64,000 bases of DNA from Globisporangium splendens (lineage: Eukaryota; Oomycota; Peronosporomycetes; Pythiales; Pythiaceae): NCBI GenBank assembly GCA_006386115.1, contig VFIW01000063.1:62001-126000 (forward strand). Reading direction: 5' to 3'. Below are positions 20,717-31,474 of this stretch, piece after piece (positions within the stretch are counted from its first letter, which is position 1; each line of letters opens with the position of its first letter). A program made the translations under genes and the position numbers. The notes beneath the pieces were generated by a model. It saw nothing but the letters and a program-made list of their open reading frames with translations, ran no database searches and was not told the DNA's origin.

Positions 20717-22669
20717 CAGGGAGCGTGCGACGTGGTGGTGGCGTTCTTCAACTTGGTGTTTGGGACATGCTCAACCGAGTCGAAACTGTTCCGGCGCGAT
20801 CGGGTTCTGCCGCATGTGCGGCTGAAGTTCTTTCCTGGTTTTGCCGGAGGAGCGAGCGACGCGTTGCCAACTCTCGAGGTAATCCTGTCGGACGAGCCAC
20901 TGCTGCACTTGCCACAGCTTTTCCATGCGCTCCAGTCGCACGTCCATTGCGCCTTTGACGGCCATCTGCAGTGCCATTTCAAGACTCCAGAGCCATTCGC
21001 ACTGGATGACCTGCTTCCCCATCCATTGATGCCCCCGATCACCAGTCTAGTCGCATGCACTGCCGTCCACGTGGAAGCCATGCTCGACGACATCGACGTG
21101 CTGATCGCCTCTGAACAGCTCCAGGATGCACTTACACGCGTCAAATGCAATCTTGCGATCTTCGATGCAGCTCCACATGACGAACGCGCGCTCTCGGCGT
21201 GCCATTTACTGACCTGCGCCGCGGAGCTGAGCTGTCGGATGGGTCGGTACGAAGATGCCGCACACTTCGCACAGCTTGCGATTGAAAATGGGACCAAGAA
21301 CCACGCGCAGAGCGCAAAAGCACATTTAGTCCTCATGAAGGTCACATATCATCTGAATAAGAGCGATGGACCCATGCAGGAACTCCAACTTCAGTATGCG
21401 CAAGCTCTGGAGATAGCGCAGTGGCACCTCGGGGCGTCGCATCCGTTTCTTTTCGACATTTACATGTCAATGAGTGAGATCCTCAGCGACACCGGTAACG
21501 GTGAAGAAGCACTCAAAGTGCTTCAGTGCTGCGTGACTTTGGTGCGAGATTGCTGTGGGCGATCAAGCGTCGTGTACGCAGATCTACGGCAGCAGCAAGG
21601 TCAATTGCTCTATGAGACAACTGGTGGCGCACCCGATGAAGCTGTGGGCGTCCTAGAAGACGCCGTGGGGGTCTACGAGAAGCACTTTTGCCAGGATAGG
21701 TCTGTGAATGAAGAGAAGGAATCGATCCTGCACTCCTGCAAGGAAAGCGCGACCACCTGTTGCGCTTTGATTGCGACGATTATCTTTGCTGGTGACGATG
21801 AGGCCAATGCGAACGGACAGCAGCGCAGTACGATAGAGGAGGCGTATTCCATGGCCCTACGCGCACTCTCGCTTCGCAAGGATGTGCTGGCAGCAGAACA
21901 CACTGACATCATGCACTCGCACCTCCAACTTGGCGCGATCGCAAAGGCGCTGGGTGATAGTTTCCGAGCCATCGAGTACTTTAAAGCTGCATCGACGGCA
22001 CTGAAAGAACGACCGACCGACAATGGGGGTAGCGATGGTGACCATGTGGTTCGGGTGCGTGAAGTGATGCAGACGATGCTGCTGCTCCACTTGAGCGCAC
22101 TCCCGAGTGAGAAAAGGAGTGTGATTGAGAAAACGAGGACGCGGTTTGCGCTGCAGTTCGCGCGCTTCCAAGCGTCGAGCTTGTCATTACCCTTCACAAT
22201 TGAGACTCAAGATGCTGAGAGCAGGAGCAACATCGATAATCACGAGGATGGAAACAACGCCAGCGAAACAGAGCTGCTGGCGTTTGTGGTGCGAAGACTG
22301 CTTGCTGCGGACGACGCGATCGTGTACTTCGACCAACTCATCGAGCAAACGGACCGGGAGCTACAGGAATACCGCAAGCAGTGCACAGTGGCGCTCACTG
22401 GCAGTGGATGGCTGTCACCGACAGCGTCTTCGCAGCACCATCACAATCTGCACTCGCCAACAGTGTACGCGTCACGCTTTGCGTCCTTCTCAAGTGGACA
22501 CGCGACGCCCATGGCTTCAGTGCAAGACGGGTGGAGATCACCAGCAGCAGATCGTACGTCGCCATTCCGTCGGTCCAGCGATGGCTGCAACGCCATTGTG
22601 TCTCCCGTCACGGGCGAATTCACGTTCGACGGCCAACTCGCAGCGATCCGTGAGGTGATGCCACACTAA
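20717..22669 (+). CDS. CLU/TIF31-type protein, C-terminal TPR part
   Basis: Same frame as the preceding entry, open for 650 codons after the TAG; the first internal Met candidate is not convincing as a real start. It begins VVAFFNLVFG, as expected for the segment after the CLU core. It then carries helical-repeat (TPR) units: CHLLTCAAELSCRMGRYEDA, LALEIA-type helices with HLGASHPFLFDIYMSMSEIL, NGEEALKVLQCCVTLVRDCC, and HTDIMHSHLQLGAIAKALGD. The last approximately 150 residues are Ser/Thr-rich and probably disordered. Continuity of homology across the stop argues for one gene. Whether a short intron, read-through, a sequencing error or a true nonsense mutation explains the TAG cannot be decided here. 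Confidence 0.72.
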   Translation, partial: QGACDVVVAFFNLVFGTCSTESKLFRRDRVLPHVRLKFFPGFAGGASDALPTLEVILSDEPLLHLPQLFHALQSHVHCAFDGHLQCHFKTPEPFALDDLLPHPLMPPITSLVACTAVHVEAMLDDIDVLIASEQLQDALTRVKCNLAIFDAAPHDERALSACHLLTCAAELSCRMGRYEDAAHFAQLAIENGTKNHAQSAKAHLVLMKVTYHLNKSDGPMQELQLQYAQALEIAQWHLGASHPFLFDIYMSMSEILSDTGNGEEALKVLQCCVTLVRDCCGRSSVVYADLRQQQGQLLYETTGGAPDEAVGVLEDAVGVYEKHFCQDRSVNEEKESILHSCKESATTCCALIATIIFAGDDEANANGQQRSTIEEAYSMALRALSLRKDVLAAEHTDIMHSHLQLGAIAKALGDSFRAIEYFKAASTALKERPTDNGGSDGDHVVRVREVMQTMLLLHLSALPSEKRSVIEKTRTRFALQFARFQASSLSLPFTIETQDAESRSNIDNHEDGNNASETELLAFVVRRLLAADDAIVYFDQLIEQTDRELQEYRKQCTVALTGSGWLSPTASSQHHHNLHSPTVYASRFASFSSGHATPMASVQDGWRSPAADRTSPFRRSSDGCNAIVSPVTGEFTFDGQLAAIREVMPH

Positions 22670-22686
22670 CATAATCGCCATTTGAT

Positions 22687-22889
22687 TTGCTGATGGGGGC
22701 GTACCATACGGCTCCACCTCACACGGCGCCGATCTCGTTCCTGGCCCTCGAACTTATCTACGGCAAACTGGTGACTGCCAAAGGCAAAGCGCTCACGTTC
22801 GAGACCATGAATGCCTGCGCCAACAAGCTTTACTGTCGAAGATCTTCAAGTGCGGCGAACACTCTTACAAGTGGGTTGGTACTGTACGC
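22687..22889 (+). pseudogene. Unidentified short coding relic with frameshift
   Basis: The sequence reads PISFLALELIYGKLVTAKGK, ALTFETMNACANKL, then continues sensibly only after a one-base shift as SKIFKCGEHSYKWVGTVR, ending at a donor-like CGC|GTAAGC. The composition is protein-like but I recognise no family. It may be a decayed exon or the first exon of a gene whose remainder is lost. Confidence 0.25.
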
Positions 22890-23015
22890 GTAAGCTACTT
22901 CGTGTAAACTACTAGAATAACGCATAGGCCATTATAGCCTGGGATGTTTACCCTACGAACTAACTGAGCAATTGACTGATTGCCTCGCTTGCATCACACC
23001 GAAATGAAGCAATGA

Positions 23016-24413
23016 GCACACAAAGACAATGACGCTGCCCAAGCGCCCGCAGCTGCAGCAAAGGACCCGCGCGCCGTGGTGCTCCTGTACTCGAAGGCGT
23101 ACTTTGATGCACTGCGCTTGCTGCCGGTACACCGCGACCGCGAGCGCATGACGCTGGCACTGGTCCACGCGCTCGGACTCCACGCGAGGCTCCAGTTGCT
23201 CGCGCCGACACCCGCGACGCGCGCGCAACTCGAGGCATTCCACAGCAGCGAGTACGTCGCCGCACTTGCGAATCCACCTGCCGATGAGGATGGCGACGAG
23301 GCACTGCTGCAGACGTTTGGACTCGTCGACGACTCGTACGTGTTCCCGCGGCTGTTCGAGTACTGCTGCAGCATCGCCGGCGCGAGTCTCACGGCAGCAG
23401 ATGCACTCGTGCACCTCATGCGATCCAGAGAGAGGGATAGCACTACGAAGCAGCCTGTGGTGATCAATCTGGGCGGAGGACGCCACCACGCGATGCGCGG
23501 CAATGCGAGCGGCTTCTGCTACGTCAACGACGTCGTGCTCGCGATCCAGCGGCTGCAAACCAAAGCCAAAGGGTCCAGCATCCTGTGTGTCGACATGGGC
23601 GTGCACCACGGCGACGGCGTGCAGGAGGCGTTCTACCACAGCGACAGCGTCACGATGATCTCGTTCCACCAATTCGAACCTGGTTTCTTCCCACATACAG
23701 GCGCGAGCAGCGAAATTGGTTCGGGACGCGGCAAGTACCGCACCATCAACGTGCCGCTGCGTCGTGGCATCACGGATGGCGCGTACACGACGCTCTTTGA
23801 ACGTGTTGTCAGCCATGCGGTTTGCAAGCTGAAGCCCGACGCGCTCGTGCTCGTGTGTGGCGTTGACACGCTCGCCAGGTACGTGATGGTACGCGCTGAC
23901 TTGCGTGATGCGGTCAGAGCAGCCTAACTGGTATTGCTGTAGCGCAGGGATCCGCTCGGTGGCTTCAACCTGACAAGCGCAGGCATCTGTGCCTGCGTGG
24001 AGACATGCCTCTCGTTTGAACTACCGATGTTGCTCCTCGGAGTCGGTGGGTACAGTGACGTTGACGCGAGCAAATGCTACGCTGAGGTCGTCGCAGCGGC
24101 GCTCGGGGCTCGGTGATCGCTTCCAGAACGCATCCCCGAGCACGCATTCTACCCCAGGTACACGTAAACGCTGCGCACTCTCCTCTCTGTCGCCCCACTG
24201 AGTGGCAGCCAACGTTCTTAATTTTGGATTTGGGGAATGCTGTTGTTCAGGTATGGACCTGAGTTTCGCATGACAACGCAGCCTGTGCGTCATCGTCCGG
24301 ATCAGAACTCCGTCGAGTCACTGGGAGCGATAGCCACAGCTGCGCTGGAGACCATCGACAAAGCTGCTGAAGCACACGCCACTCGTCTCCATACCGGCAA
24401 ACGAAAACGATAA
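23016..24413 (+). CDS. Class I-type histone deacetylase, 3 exons, with in-frame TGA
   Basis: Zinc-dependent lysine deacetylase of the HDAC1/2/3/8 type. Exons are about 23016-23878, 23948-24157 and 24251-24413, with phases agreeing. Catalytic elements are present: GGGRHHAMRGNASGFCYVND (tandem active-site His), DMGVHHGDGVQEAF (metal ligands Asp and His), HTGASSEIGSGRGKYRTINV, CGVDTLARDPLGGFNLT (third metal ligand Asp), and GVGGYSDVDASKCY, which keeps the catalytic Tyr but is degenerate next to the usual GGGGYN...RCW. The C-terminus includes IPEHAFYPRYGPEF and a basic tail GKRKR. Two defects are seen. A TGA (24114-24116) interrupts exon 2 between ALGAR and SLPERIPEHAF. The open frame also begins after a TGA at 23013-23015 with no ATG before the homologous region. 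Either a pseudogene, or an unseen 5' exon plus a sequencing error. Confidence 0.78.
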
Positions 24414-24529
24414 ATTATACGGAGAAAATATCTCCTTTAGATCCACATTATGTACCCGCCGTCGTTGTCGAATCATTGCTGGCACGCGCTTGACACTTCG
24501 TCCTCGATAAGCGCTGTTTTCTCATGACG

Positions 24530-27500
24530 TTATCTAGGTGTCACTCGGGTGAACGCTGCCGGTGCATGGTGGTGCTCTTGTTGGTGGTAAAAGAAGTTGA
24601 AGTTCAATTGCGTCAAGATCTCGGCGACGTGGGGCGACGCACCGTGTTTGTGCATCGCCGTGAGCATCACGACGAGGAAATGCGACTGCCGCTTGAATTC
24701 ACTCGCGCTTTTCACAAGCTCTTCATTCAGTTGCTTGTGTTGTTTGCCCAGTAGCGTGGGCTGCGCGGTCGTGTCCTGCAGACCTGCAGCTCCGTCCTCG
24801 TCGTGGTCGGAATGATCCTCGTCCCCCGTCATCTCCTCTCCCAGCGAACTCCGACGGACGTCGCTTGATGACGAAGATCGGGACGTATATTTGCGCGCCA
24901 AAGCCTTCACGAGCTCATCTACCTGGCTCACGTACCGCATGATGTGGTTGAACGTTGTCAAAATGTACTGAATCACCGTCGTGTGCTGTTGTGCGCAATT
25001 TACAATAAGCATTTACCAAAGTTAGCAAAAGGTTTCGTCCAGCAAATGGTAGCATTCGCTTGCCTCATTACCTTGTCAAGAAGGAAAAACTTGTTGAGGA
25101 GCTGGTCCAAGTATTGCTCGTGGGCTTCGTCCATCTGTCATAAGCAGTCGATGAGGGGTGTACTTTTGGTCTGAGCAACATTCAAATAGGACGAATCTGA
25201 ACGACTACGTACCGACGAGATGCTTTGCGACGTCTCTAGAACCTTTCGCACCTCTTCCCACCTTCCATTTGCGATCTAAATTGCAAAACAAGTAGTGCAT
25301 AACAAGATGATCAAATATGCATGTGCACATGACACTTGAGCTGTCTGCCTTCAGTACGCACCTGACTCGAGAGGTAGTTCATCAAGCTCTTTGTGTAGTG
25401 GAGCATGTCGTTGATTTGCAGCAGCACACCCCGTATTTCGTGCTCAATGCTACGATTTCAGAGAGGAGGCACTCGAATATTCGATTAGACAAAACCCCAA
25501 AGTACAGAAGAAAGACATTGCCCTTGAGTACGCACAGTGAAATGTATGTGCGATGGCGAAGGCTTCGCTTAAACTGTGTGCAATCAAACACAAACAGCAT
25601 CACCAAACAGTCTACAGTTAGTTTCGGGGCCACAACCTAATGAAACACGCAGCATACCTTGATGATCGCCGATTCCACCGCCTTGACTTGCAGCATGAAC
25701 GTCGCCAATCGCGAGTACTTGCGCAGAATGGACGCACTGAACAGCACACGGAGCGGCTGTGGGGTCGAGAACGTAAAGTACAAGCACTTCAACGCGAAAA
25801 TATCGATTCTACGCGCAACACCGAGCGATTCCAGCTGCGTCGCGTTGATGCGGATACAGAGACGACTCCCCACTCGCCGCTGCGCTGGCGACAGCACATT
25901 TTCCTCTTGCATCGTCTGGATCGCGGTCTGATAAAACGTGTTCATGCGCTCGCTGTCGGCCCACGCGATCGGGTTTCGCTGCATTCGCTCCAGCACGTGC
26001 GCACTCAGCATCGAAAACACGTCTTGCTGCGAATTTATCCATTTCATCATCAGAAGAAACATTCTTAGCAAGCAGCAGCGCACTTAGATGGTGGACGGAA
26101 TTGTACCTGCTGCATGAGCACAAAGGATCGCAATGCATCGATATGCTCCAGATACTGGAGCCGTTGACGGAGCAGATTGGCCATCGAGCCATTTAGCGCT
26201 TGACACTACCACAGAAAGATAAGACACGTCCACATCAGTTAGACAAACATATGTGAGACACAAAACAAGACACACGAAATTTGGACGGACCTTTTGCTCG
26301 ACGTGACGCAGGAGGCATTGCTCCATGATCCGATTGAACGGCATGTACTGGAACGTGGTGGAGTTCGGGTGTGCACTTGCGCCTGGTACAGCAACGCGAC
26401 CTTGGTGGACGCTCGCAGGACTGCCCAGCGTGCCTGATTGTTGCCCAATCTCATCCAAAAACAATTCCGATAGCGTTTTCGTTTCCTGGCCATTTGCTTT
26501 ATGTCTGTGCCGCTCTAGATGTTGCTGTGTGTGGGAACGGCTCTCATTAGCGTCCCCCATGTGCTGCTGCAAGTACCGATTCTTCATCTGACGACTCGCG
26601 ATCGCCTCGCTCATCAACGACACGGAAGGTGAGAGAAAGGCAGGGACAAGCATGGGATCGACTTCAAACGGAGCAAGCGCGAGCAGCGCATCCTTGAAAG
26701 CTTGGCTGCGTTCAGCAGATGCTGACGACGACGGGTCTGCTGCTGCTATTACGGGTCGTTTGGACGCGAGCGGAGTAACGAAGAAGAGCTCGTCGCTCAA
26801 AACAAGAGTCTCCTGATGACCTCGCTCAAACAACGTGTGATGAAGGAGGTCCAAGTAAGGAGTCAGAGCGCTCACAAAGAGATGCAAGAGCATGTCGTAT
26901 CGGCTCCACGCTGCCGCACTATCCTGACTCTTTTGCTTCAGAAGATCACCGTAGTTATCCTGAATTCCTTGCACGAATTCCGTCTCCAGCTGACTGTACA
27001 GAGCGTCGAGAACATCCTTCGCTCGCTCTGCAGCACGAACCTCATGATGCCTGCGATCCGAGAACGCACGAAAGCACTCCACGAGCGTATCTTTGAGCCA
27101 CGCAATCTCTCCAAACAGGGACTTCAGCGTGCCGTACGCACCTAACAGCGTTGCCTGTGGATGAGAAGGATCAGCGCTGAACTGCTGCTGCTCGGCGCTC
27201 CAAATCACTTGATTGAATCCTCGCACGATCGTGGAAATTGCCTGCGCGAGACCTTCGAGCGTACATGATCTTTGTACTTCATCAAACGAGTCTGCGGCAA
27301 TGAACTCGACGAGATCGCGCAGCACCTGCAACTCCGTCGCCGCTCGTTCAAAATGGGCCAATAAATGATACAATGCCGTCGGCGAGAGATGCGCGACGGC
27401 AAGAGTACGCGCCACCTTGGACAGCTGGATCGTAGAGCTCGTGAAATCACTATGGAAGAGCTCACTTGAGTCAGACACCGAGACTACTTCAAAGACCGAT

Positions 27501-28648
27501 GACTCAACCCCAGTAAGCGCTTGGAACACGGCCGTCACGAGCGTCCTCTCGTGGACTACGCGATGCTGATGCTCATTGCCGCATGCTGTCTTTTGCCGTT
27601 CATGATGCTCACCAAGTGCAGCATACAACAGCGCTGGCGTCTCCATACTCAGCACCGATATCGATAGCTTTTGAGACGAGCCTGCGTCCACATCCATCGG
27701 CTTGGTTTCTGCCACACCGTCGGGACTCGGTTTGCTGTCGAGTTGCACGTGAGGATAGTATCGTAACAGCAGTTCATCTCGCAGCAAAATCGCTTCCGAG
27801 TCCTGGTCGTGAAGGTCGTAAATTGCGGACGGGAATCGCACTCTGCTGGCGTCCACCTCATCCGACGACGTCATGGGCTCATCTTCTTCACCACTTCCGG
27901 CCTCTTCCAGATCCTGATCACCTGCTTCCATGGAAGTCAAGACACTCTGTCGCTTCGGAGCTTTGCCGCCAATACCCGCTGTCTCTACGTCGCTATCCTC
28001 ATCGCTCAATTCGTTCTCTGAGTCATTGTCGTCATATTCATCGTCGTCATTATCCCATTCCTGGTACCATTCGTCGTTCGTCGAGATCTCAAAGAGTTCT
28101 TCGAGCAGCTGGTCGTGCATCTGCTGCTTTTGTTTATGTGTTTGCTGTTCGCGCTGCTGCGCCGCGACATACGCGTCGTCCTCACCCAGTGCGACCTGTT
28201 CATCGCTCGCCATCGTCGGGGATTGCGCCAGCTCCAGCAGCACCTTAACCACTTGGTAGTGGTCCTCGATGCACATTGCCACCAATTCCTGCAGTCGCTG
28301 TCCGCGTTCGTCGAGCGCATGGATCTGGAACTTGGCCACCATGCCGTGGATCTCCTCCGTCACTTGCTTGCGGTGGCACTCGAGGAAGCGGTGCGAATAC
28401 AGACGCGTGACGACGCGGTCTGCCGCCAGCGCGTCGTCGATTCTCTTCTCACGCGAAACATGGTCATCATCGTCCTCGTCATCATGGTCGATCGGCTCAG
28501 CGCCATTGACGCACGTATCGCTGGCGGCAGGAGTCACAAAAGAAGAAGAATGTGAGGGTGATGAAGCGTTTGCTTCACGCACGCGCGCGCACAACTCACG
28601 CGCCAGCGGCCGCCACTCGCGCGTTGTCCATGCTGGCACCACCGCCAT
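24530..28648 (-). CDS. Gamma-tubulin complex component (GCP5/6-like), 7 exons
   Basis: Exons in transcription order are 28648-26291, 26205-26107, 26026-25658, 25442-25362, 25275-25213, 25134-25072 and 24985-24530. All are multiples of three, giving about 1162 residues. The first 280 residues include acidic, disordered runs. The GCP N-terminal fold follows, with RGFNQVIWSAEQ, YGTLKSLFGEIAWL and TPYLDLLHHTLFE, the last reaching the DELFFV motif expected at the gamma-TuRC lateral surface. The C-terminal gamma-tubulin-binding domain runs across the short exons: CQALNGSMANLLRQRLQYL, LSISF-like LCIRINATQLESL, YFTFSTPQPLRVLFSASIL, FMLQVKAVESAI, MDEAHEQYLDQLLNKFFLLD, and SHFLVVMLTAMHKHGASP with FNFFYHQQ. 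It nucleates microtubules at basal bodies and spindle poles. Length and the acidic insert suggest GCP5 or GCP6 rather than GCP2-4; the exact paralogue is uncertain. The acceptor of exon 4 (GCATTGAG) is the least certain boundary. Confidence 0.86.
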
Positions 28649-29302
28649 TTTGGTTGTGCAGGTGACTCGGTTGCATTTTGGGAGGGTACAGTACGGGACA
28701 GAATAAAAATGTGATATGTTAGTGTGAGCTTAATTGGTGATAGTATCGGATACAAGAGATTTATGAATGCTCTTATACTGTACAGAATGGCTTCAAGAGG
28801 CACAGTGGGTGCATCTCGTGATCTTCAGTGCCGAACTAATTGTGATCACACTCGCGCAACATTAGTGACACATTCGATCAACACTTGCTGATCTTGAAAT
28901 GTTGTGCAACACAGAGTCTGGTCCAGAGCAGTGACGACTGGCGGATTATTCGTGCAAGCACAAGTTTACGATCAAGAGCTCAAAGTCATGTGCACGTTGC
29001 CATCCACATCGAAAGATCGTTTATGTCTCCTTGGACTCTGCTTCCTTCGTGTTCGCTTCTTCGCCTTCGTATGCCTTGATTTCCTTGCGCACTGCTCTGA
29101 ACGATGTTTGTTGGCTATTCACATTCAAAGTACAGTTTATGTCAAGTCAGAACTTTGGCGGGAATGTTAACGGGCTAAAACCAGCCATTACATGAAGGTG
29201 GATCTGTTCTCAGATCTAGCGTGCCACACACCACCTTCAGTGTGCATTGTGGAGAGACAAACAACAAAGGGATTACGGTACGACAGTCCCCACATGCACA
29301 TG

Positions 29303-29323
29303 TGACGTCATCCCATGACGTCA
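29303..29323. promoter_or_regulatory. Two perfect CRE-like TGACGTCA palindromes
   Basis: TGACGTCA occurs at 29303-29310 and again at 29316-29323, five bases apart. This octamer is the classical bZIP (CREB/ATF) site, and closely spaced pairs are usual in promoters. The nearest gene starts are 650 bp away (gamma-tubulin complex component, minus) or further, so the regulated gene is unclear. Known motif, functional role inferred. Confidence 0.35.
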
Positions 29324-29337
29324 CGAGCGCTCTCTGT

Positions 29338-29420
29338 GCTGATCAGTGCAGAATGTTGTTCACATGTACTAATCAGTACAGAGTGATGGCATCCATGTAC
29401 TAATCAAGTACTGAGTGATG
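29338..29420. repeat. Three related palindromic units
   Basis: Units start at 29338 (TGCTGATCAGTGCAGAATG), 29364 (ATGTACTAATCAGTACAGAG) and 29395 (ATGTACTAATCAAGTACTGA), about 26-31 bp apart. The middle one has the inverted repeat TGTACT-AATC-AGTACA. They lie just downstream of the paired CRE-like sites. Confidence 0.5.
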
Positions 29421-29953
29421 GTTCCTACTTGGGAAACTGCACTGGTGATGAGACCGACGTGTCTCTGCCACCTGAAGTGAGTGGCTGTAGCCAATCACTT
29501 TGCAGGGAATGTTCCACGGGACTTCAAGTTCAAGTTTCTCGAAGATCCCGTAGGTTCAACCTCAGTGTACCCAAGGTTTTATATATCAGATTCATAGGTT
29601 TTATTTATGCATGTTTAGGTTTTAGTTACAAAACGTGCAGGATCCCTTGGGGTTCATTTACAAGTAGCGACAGGAACCACAAGCTCATTTCAATTCAGTT
29701 GCATTTTTGCCAAGTTCCTCTCAAGTCTTCCTCTCAAGCGCAAGCGTGCGTGCTATGTTTGAGGCTGTCTCGGATAGCCTCTTACAGGTGCGTTCACTTT
29801 TTCTCACAATTGCATTTTGGCATAGTCAGTCAGCAAATGTCCCACCTGTCGGTCCAGAAGACCATTTATGACTCACGTGTTGTCATTTGCCATTCAACTC
29901 GTACTTAGTCGGACATTAGTATTTTGTCGGATATGAGAGCCTGTCGAAAGCTA

Positions 29954-30046
29954 TGATATCAACGGGCAAGTGCATCGTTGAAAACTCGCGGGTACGTTTG
30001 GCATGCGTCTGTGACTCTTCGACGAAGCACTTGCCCGTTGATGTCA
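29954..30046. repeat. 29-bp imperfect inverted repeat with 35-bp loop
   Basis: The left arm (29954-29982) contains ATCAACGGGCAAGTGC and the right arm (30018-30046) its complement GCACTTGCCCGTTGAT. Overall 26 of 29 positions pair. It could form a hairpin or be the remnant of a miniature transposon; no flanking duplication was recognised. Confidence 0.6.
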
Positions 30047-30478
30047 TCTCCCACCGGAGCATTGTGGGCATGTCATCACAGGTCGAAAGAGTCAATTGAG
30101 CCCGACTGCGACCATTGACAGTCATCATAAACAGTGCGCTGGTCATACCGCCACTGCTGCGACACCAACAAAATGGCTGACCGCATGAATAATTGCGCAA
30201 GGATTCGAAATCGAGTGTGCAAATCGGACACCAGACATGCTCGTGCTTGAGACGCTGTACTCAGGCTTCCTGCCGCTCCTCCCCATAGATTCAGGACCCT
30301 TGGATAGAGCGCCTGTTATCAGCCCGATTGGGCATGCAGTTCCCAGTTGAACACGATGCTCGATTGCGAGGGAGATAAAACAGTTTGTTGCTAGGGAAAC
30401 CCCAGTTAAATCGTGACACAATATACCTGATCTTGAGGAAACATCAGCAGAGCATCGACTTATCATTAACGCCAGCTG

Positions 30479-31038
30479 TTAAATGGTTTCAGCGTTAATG
30501 GACTCGGTTCCGTTAGGAATCGCAGCGTACCCATGACGGCGATCCTTGGTTTGCTTGGCTGCGTAGACGAGGACCGCGAGACCAAAAGTTGAAAAGCCGA
30601 TTAGAGAAACCATCGAATGGCTTGTCTCGGTTGCATCGGTACGCTTTTCAGATGAGTCTTTGAGGACATTCATGTCCAGAACGACCTCGCTGAGACGACC
30701 GTGGAGCGCCTTGGCCATCGCGGTACGCATAAAGCACCCGTCCTCCTCTTTCGATGCCGCTGCGCACTGCACGACGGATTGCATATACATGGACGCCGTG
30801 GTGTCTGCTAGCGCTTTCAACTCACTGATCGATAGATCCTTGTCGATTCGAGAGAATACAAATGGTGTTGAATCAAATGATGCAGACTCAGCAGTAGATG
30901 GTGGTGTGTCGGTAATAGTCTCACTCGAAGTGGTCGCTGGAGGCTCAGTCGTTGGCTCGAGTGCACTTGACGACCCTGAAGCAGAACCACCAGCTGAGCG
31001 CTCTCCCTCTACTATCTCAATAGGTACTTCAGTGTTAG
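30479..31038 (-). pseudogene. C-terminal half of a Ser/Thr-rich surface protein, cut by the LTR array
   Basis: Reading leftward from the LTR edge, the frame starts TNTEVPIEIVEGERSAGGSA and continues through a Ser/Thr/Pro/Glu stalk (TTEPPATTSSETITDTPPST). A folded-looking helical part follows (DLSISELKALADTTASMYMQ, VVQCAAASKEEDGCF), then a transmembrane segment VSLIGFSTFGLAVLVYAA and a short basic tail KQTKDRRHGYAAIPNGTE. This is a type I membrane-protein end with no N-terminus. The matching N-terminal half, with a signal-like start and VTEAP repeats, lies on the same strand at 39881-40615. The two are separated exactly by the retrotransposon array. Confidence 0.7.
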
Positions 31039-31474
31039 TGTGACGCAACCAGCGTCAGCCTGCACATTGAGTGCATTCACATTCAGATAGCGTAAACTAC
31101 TTTGCATTACGTTTTAGATGTGCGGATCAAGCATGTTAGTTTTATGTGCATAGACATTGTCTCAAACTAGATCGCAAAGACTATGCGTATGTGTGTAGAC
31201 AGACATGAACGAGAATACGTGAATGCGCGGCATGGACTTCTCCCAGTCAACCGCAGCAACCACTGGAGGGGGTTTGCCAGCCTCGAGCTTTTCCCCCTCC
31301 GATAAAACTCAATTCAATCTCCTCATTCTGCATTTTTCACAACAACAACAACATCAGCAACCAATCTCGCTTCCAACCATCATTCTTCGCTCCACCCATC
31401 CACGTCTGGGAACTCAATACCAAAGCCAACACGTCCTAAAGTCAACACTTACGCTCCTCCACTCTTGTGTTACA
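31039..31474 (+). repeat. LTR 1 (436 bp)
   Basis: Starts TGTGACGCAACCAGCG and ends TTGTGTTACA. It differs from LTR3 at offset 53 (C versus T), lacks the ATG of GATCGATGCAAAG near offset 135, and differs in the CATTTTTCACAAC and CTCCACTC segments. Confidence 0.92.

Larger units (their letters stand above)
28649..30478. other. Gene-poor stretch left of the interrupted surface gene
   Basis: 1.8 kb with no gene I can support. It holds the promoter side of the gamma-tubulin-complex gene, two CRE-like palindromes, three related palindromic units and a 29-bp inverted repeat (listed separately). Several open frames of 80-160 codons have no recognisable motifs. The DNA from 29570 to 29760 is A/T-richer, with TTTATATATCAG and TTTTATTTATGC. 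Confidence 0.4.

Noticed and set aside
12818..24413. Alternative genetic code as the explanation for TAA, TAG and TGA inside genes
   Set aside because: All three codons also end intact genes here (for example TAA for ABCC, TAG for the PH/EF gene, TGA for P450 copy 1), so reassignment is not supported.
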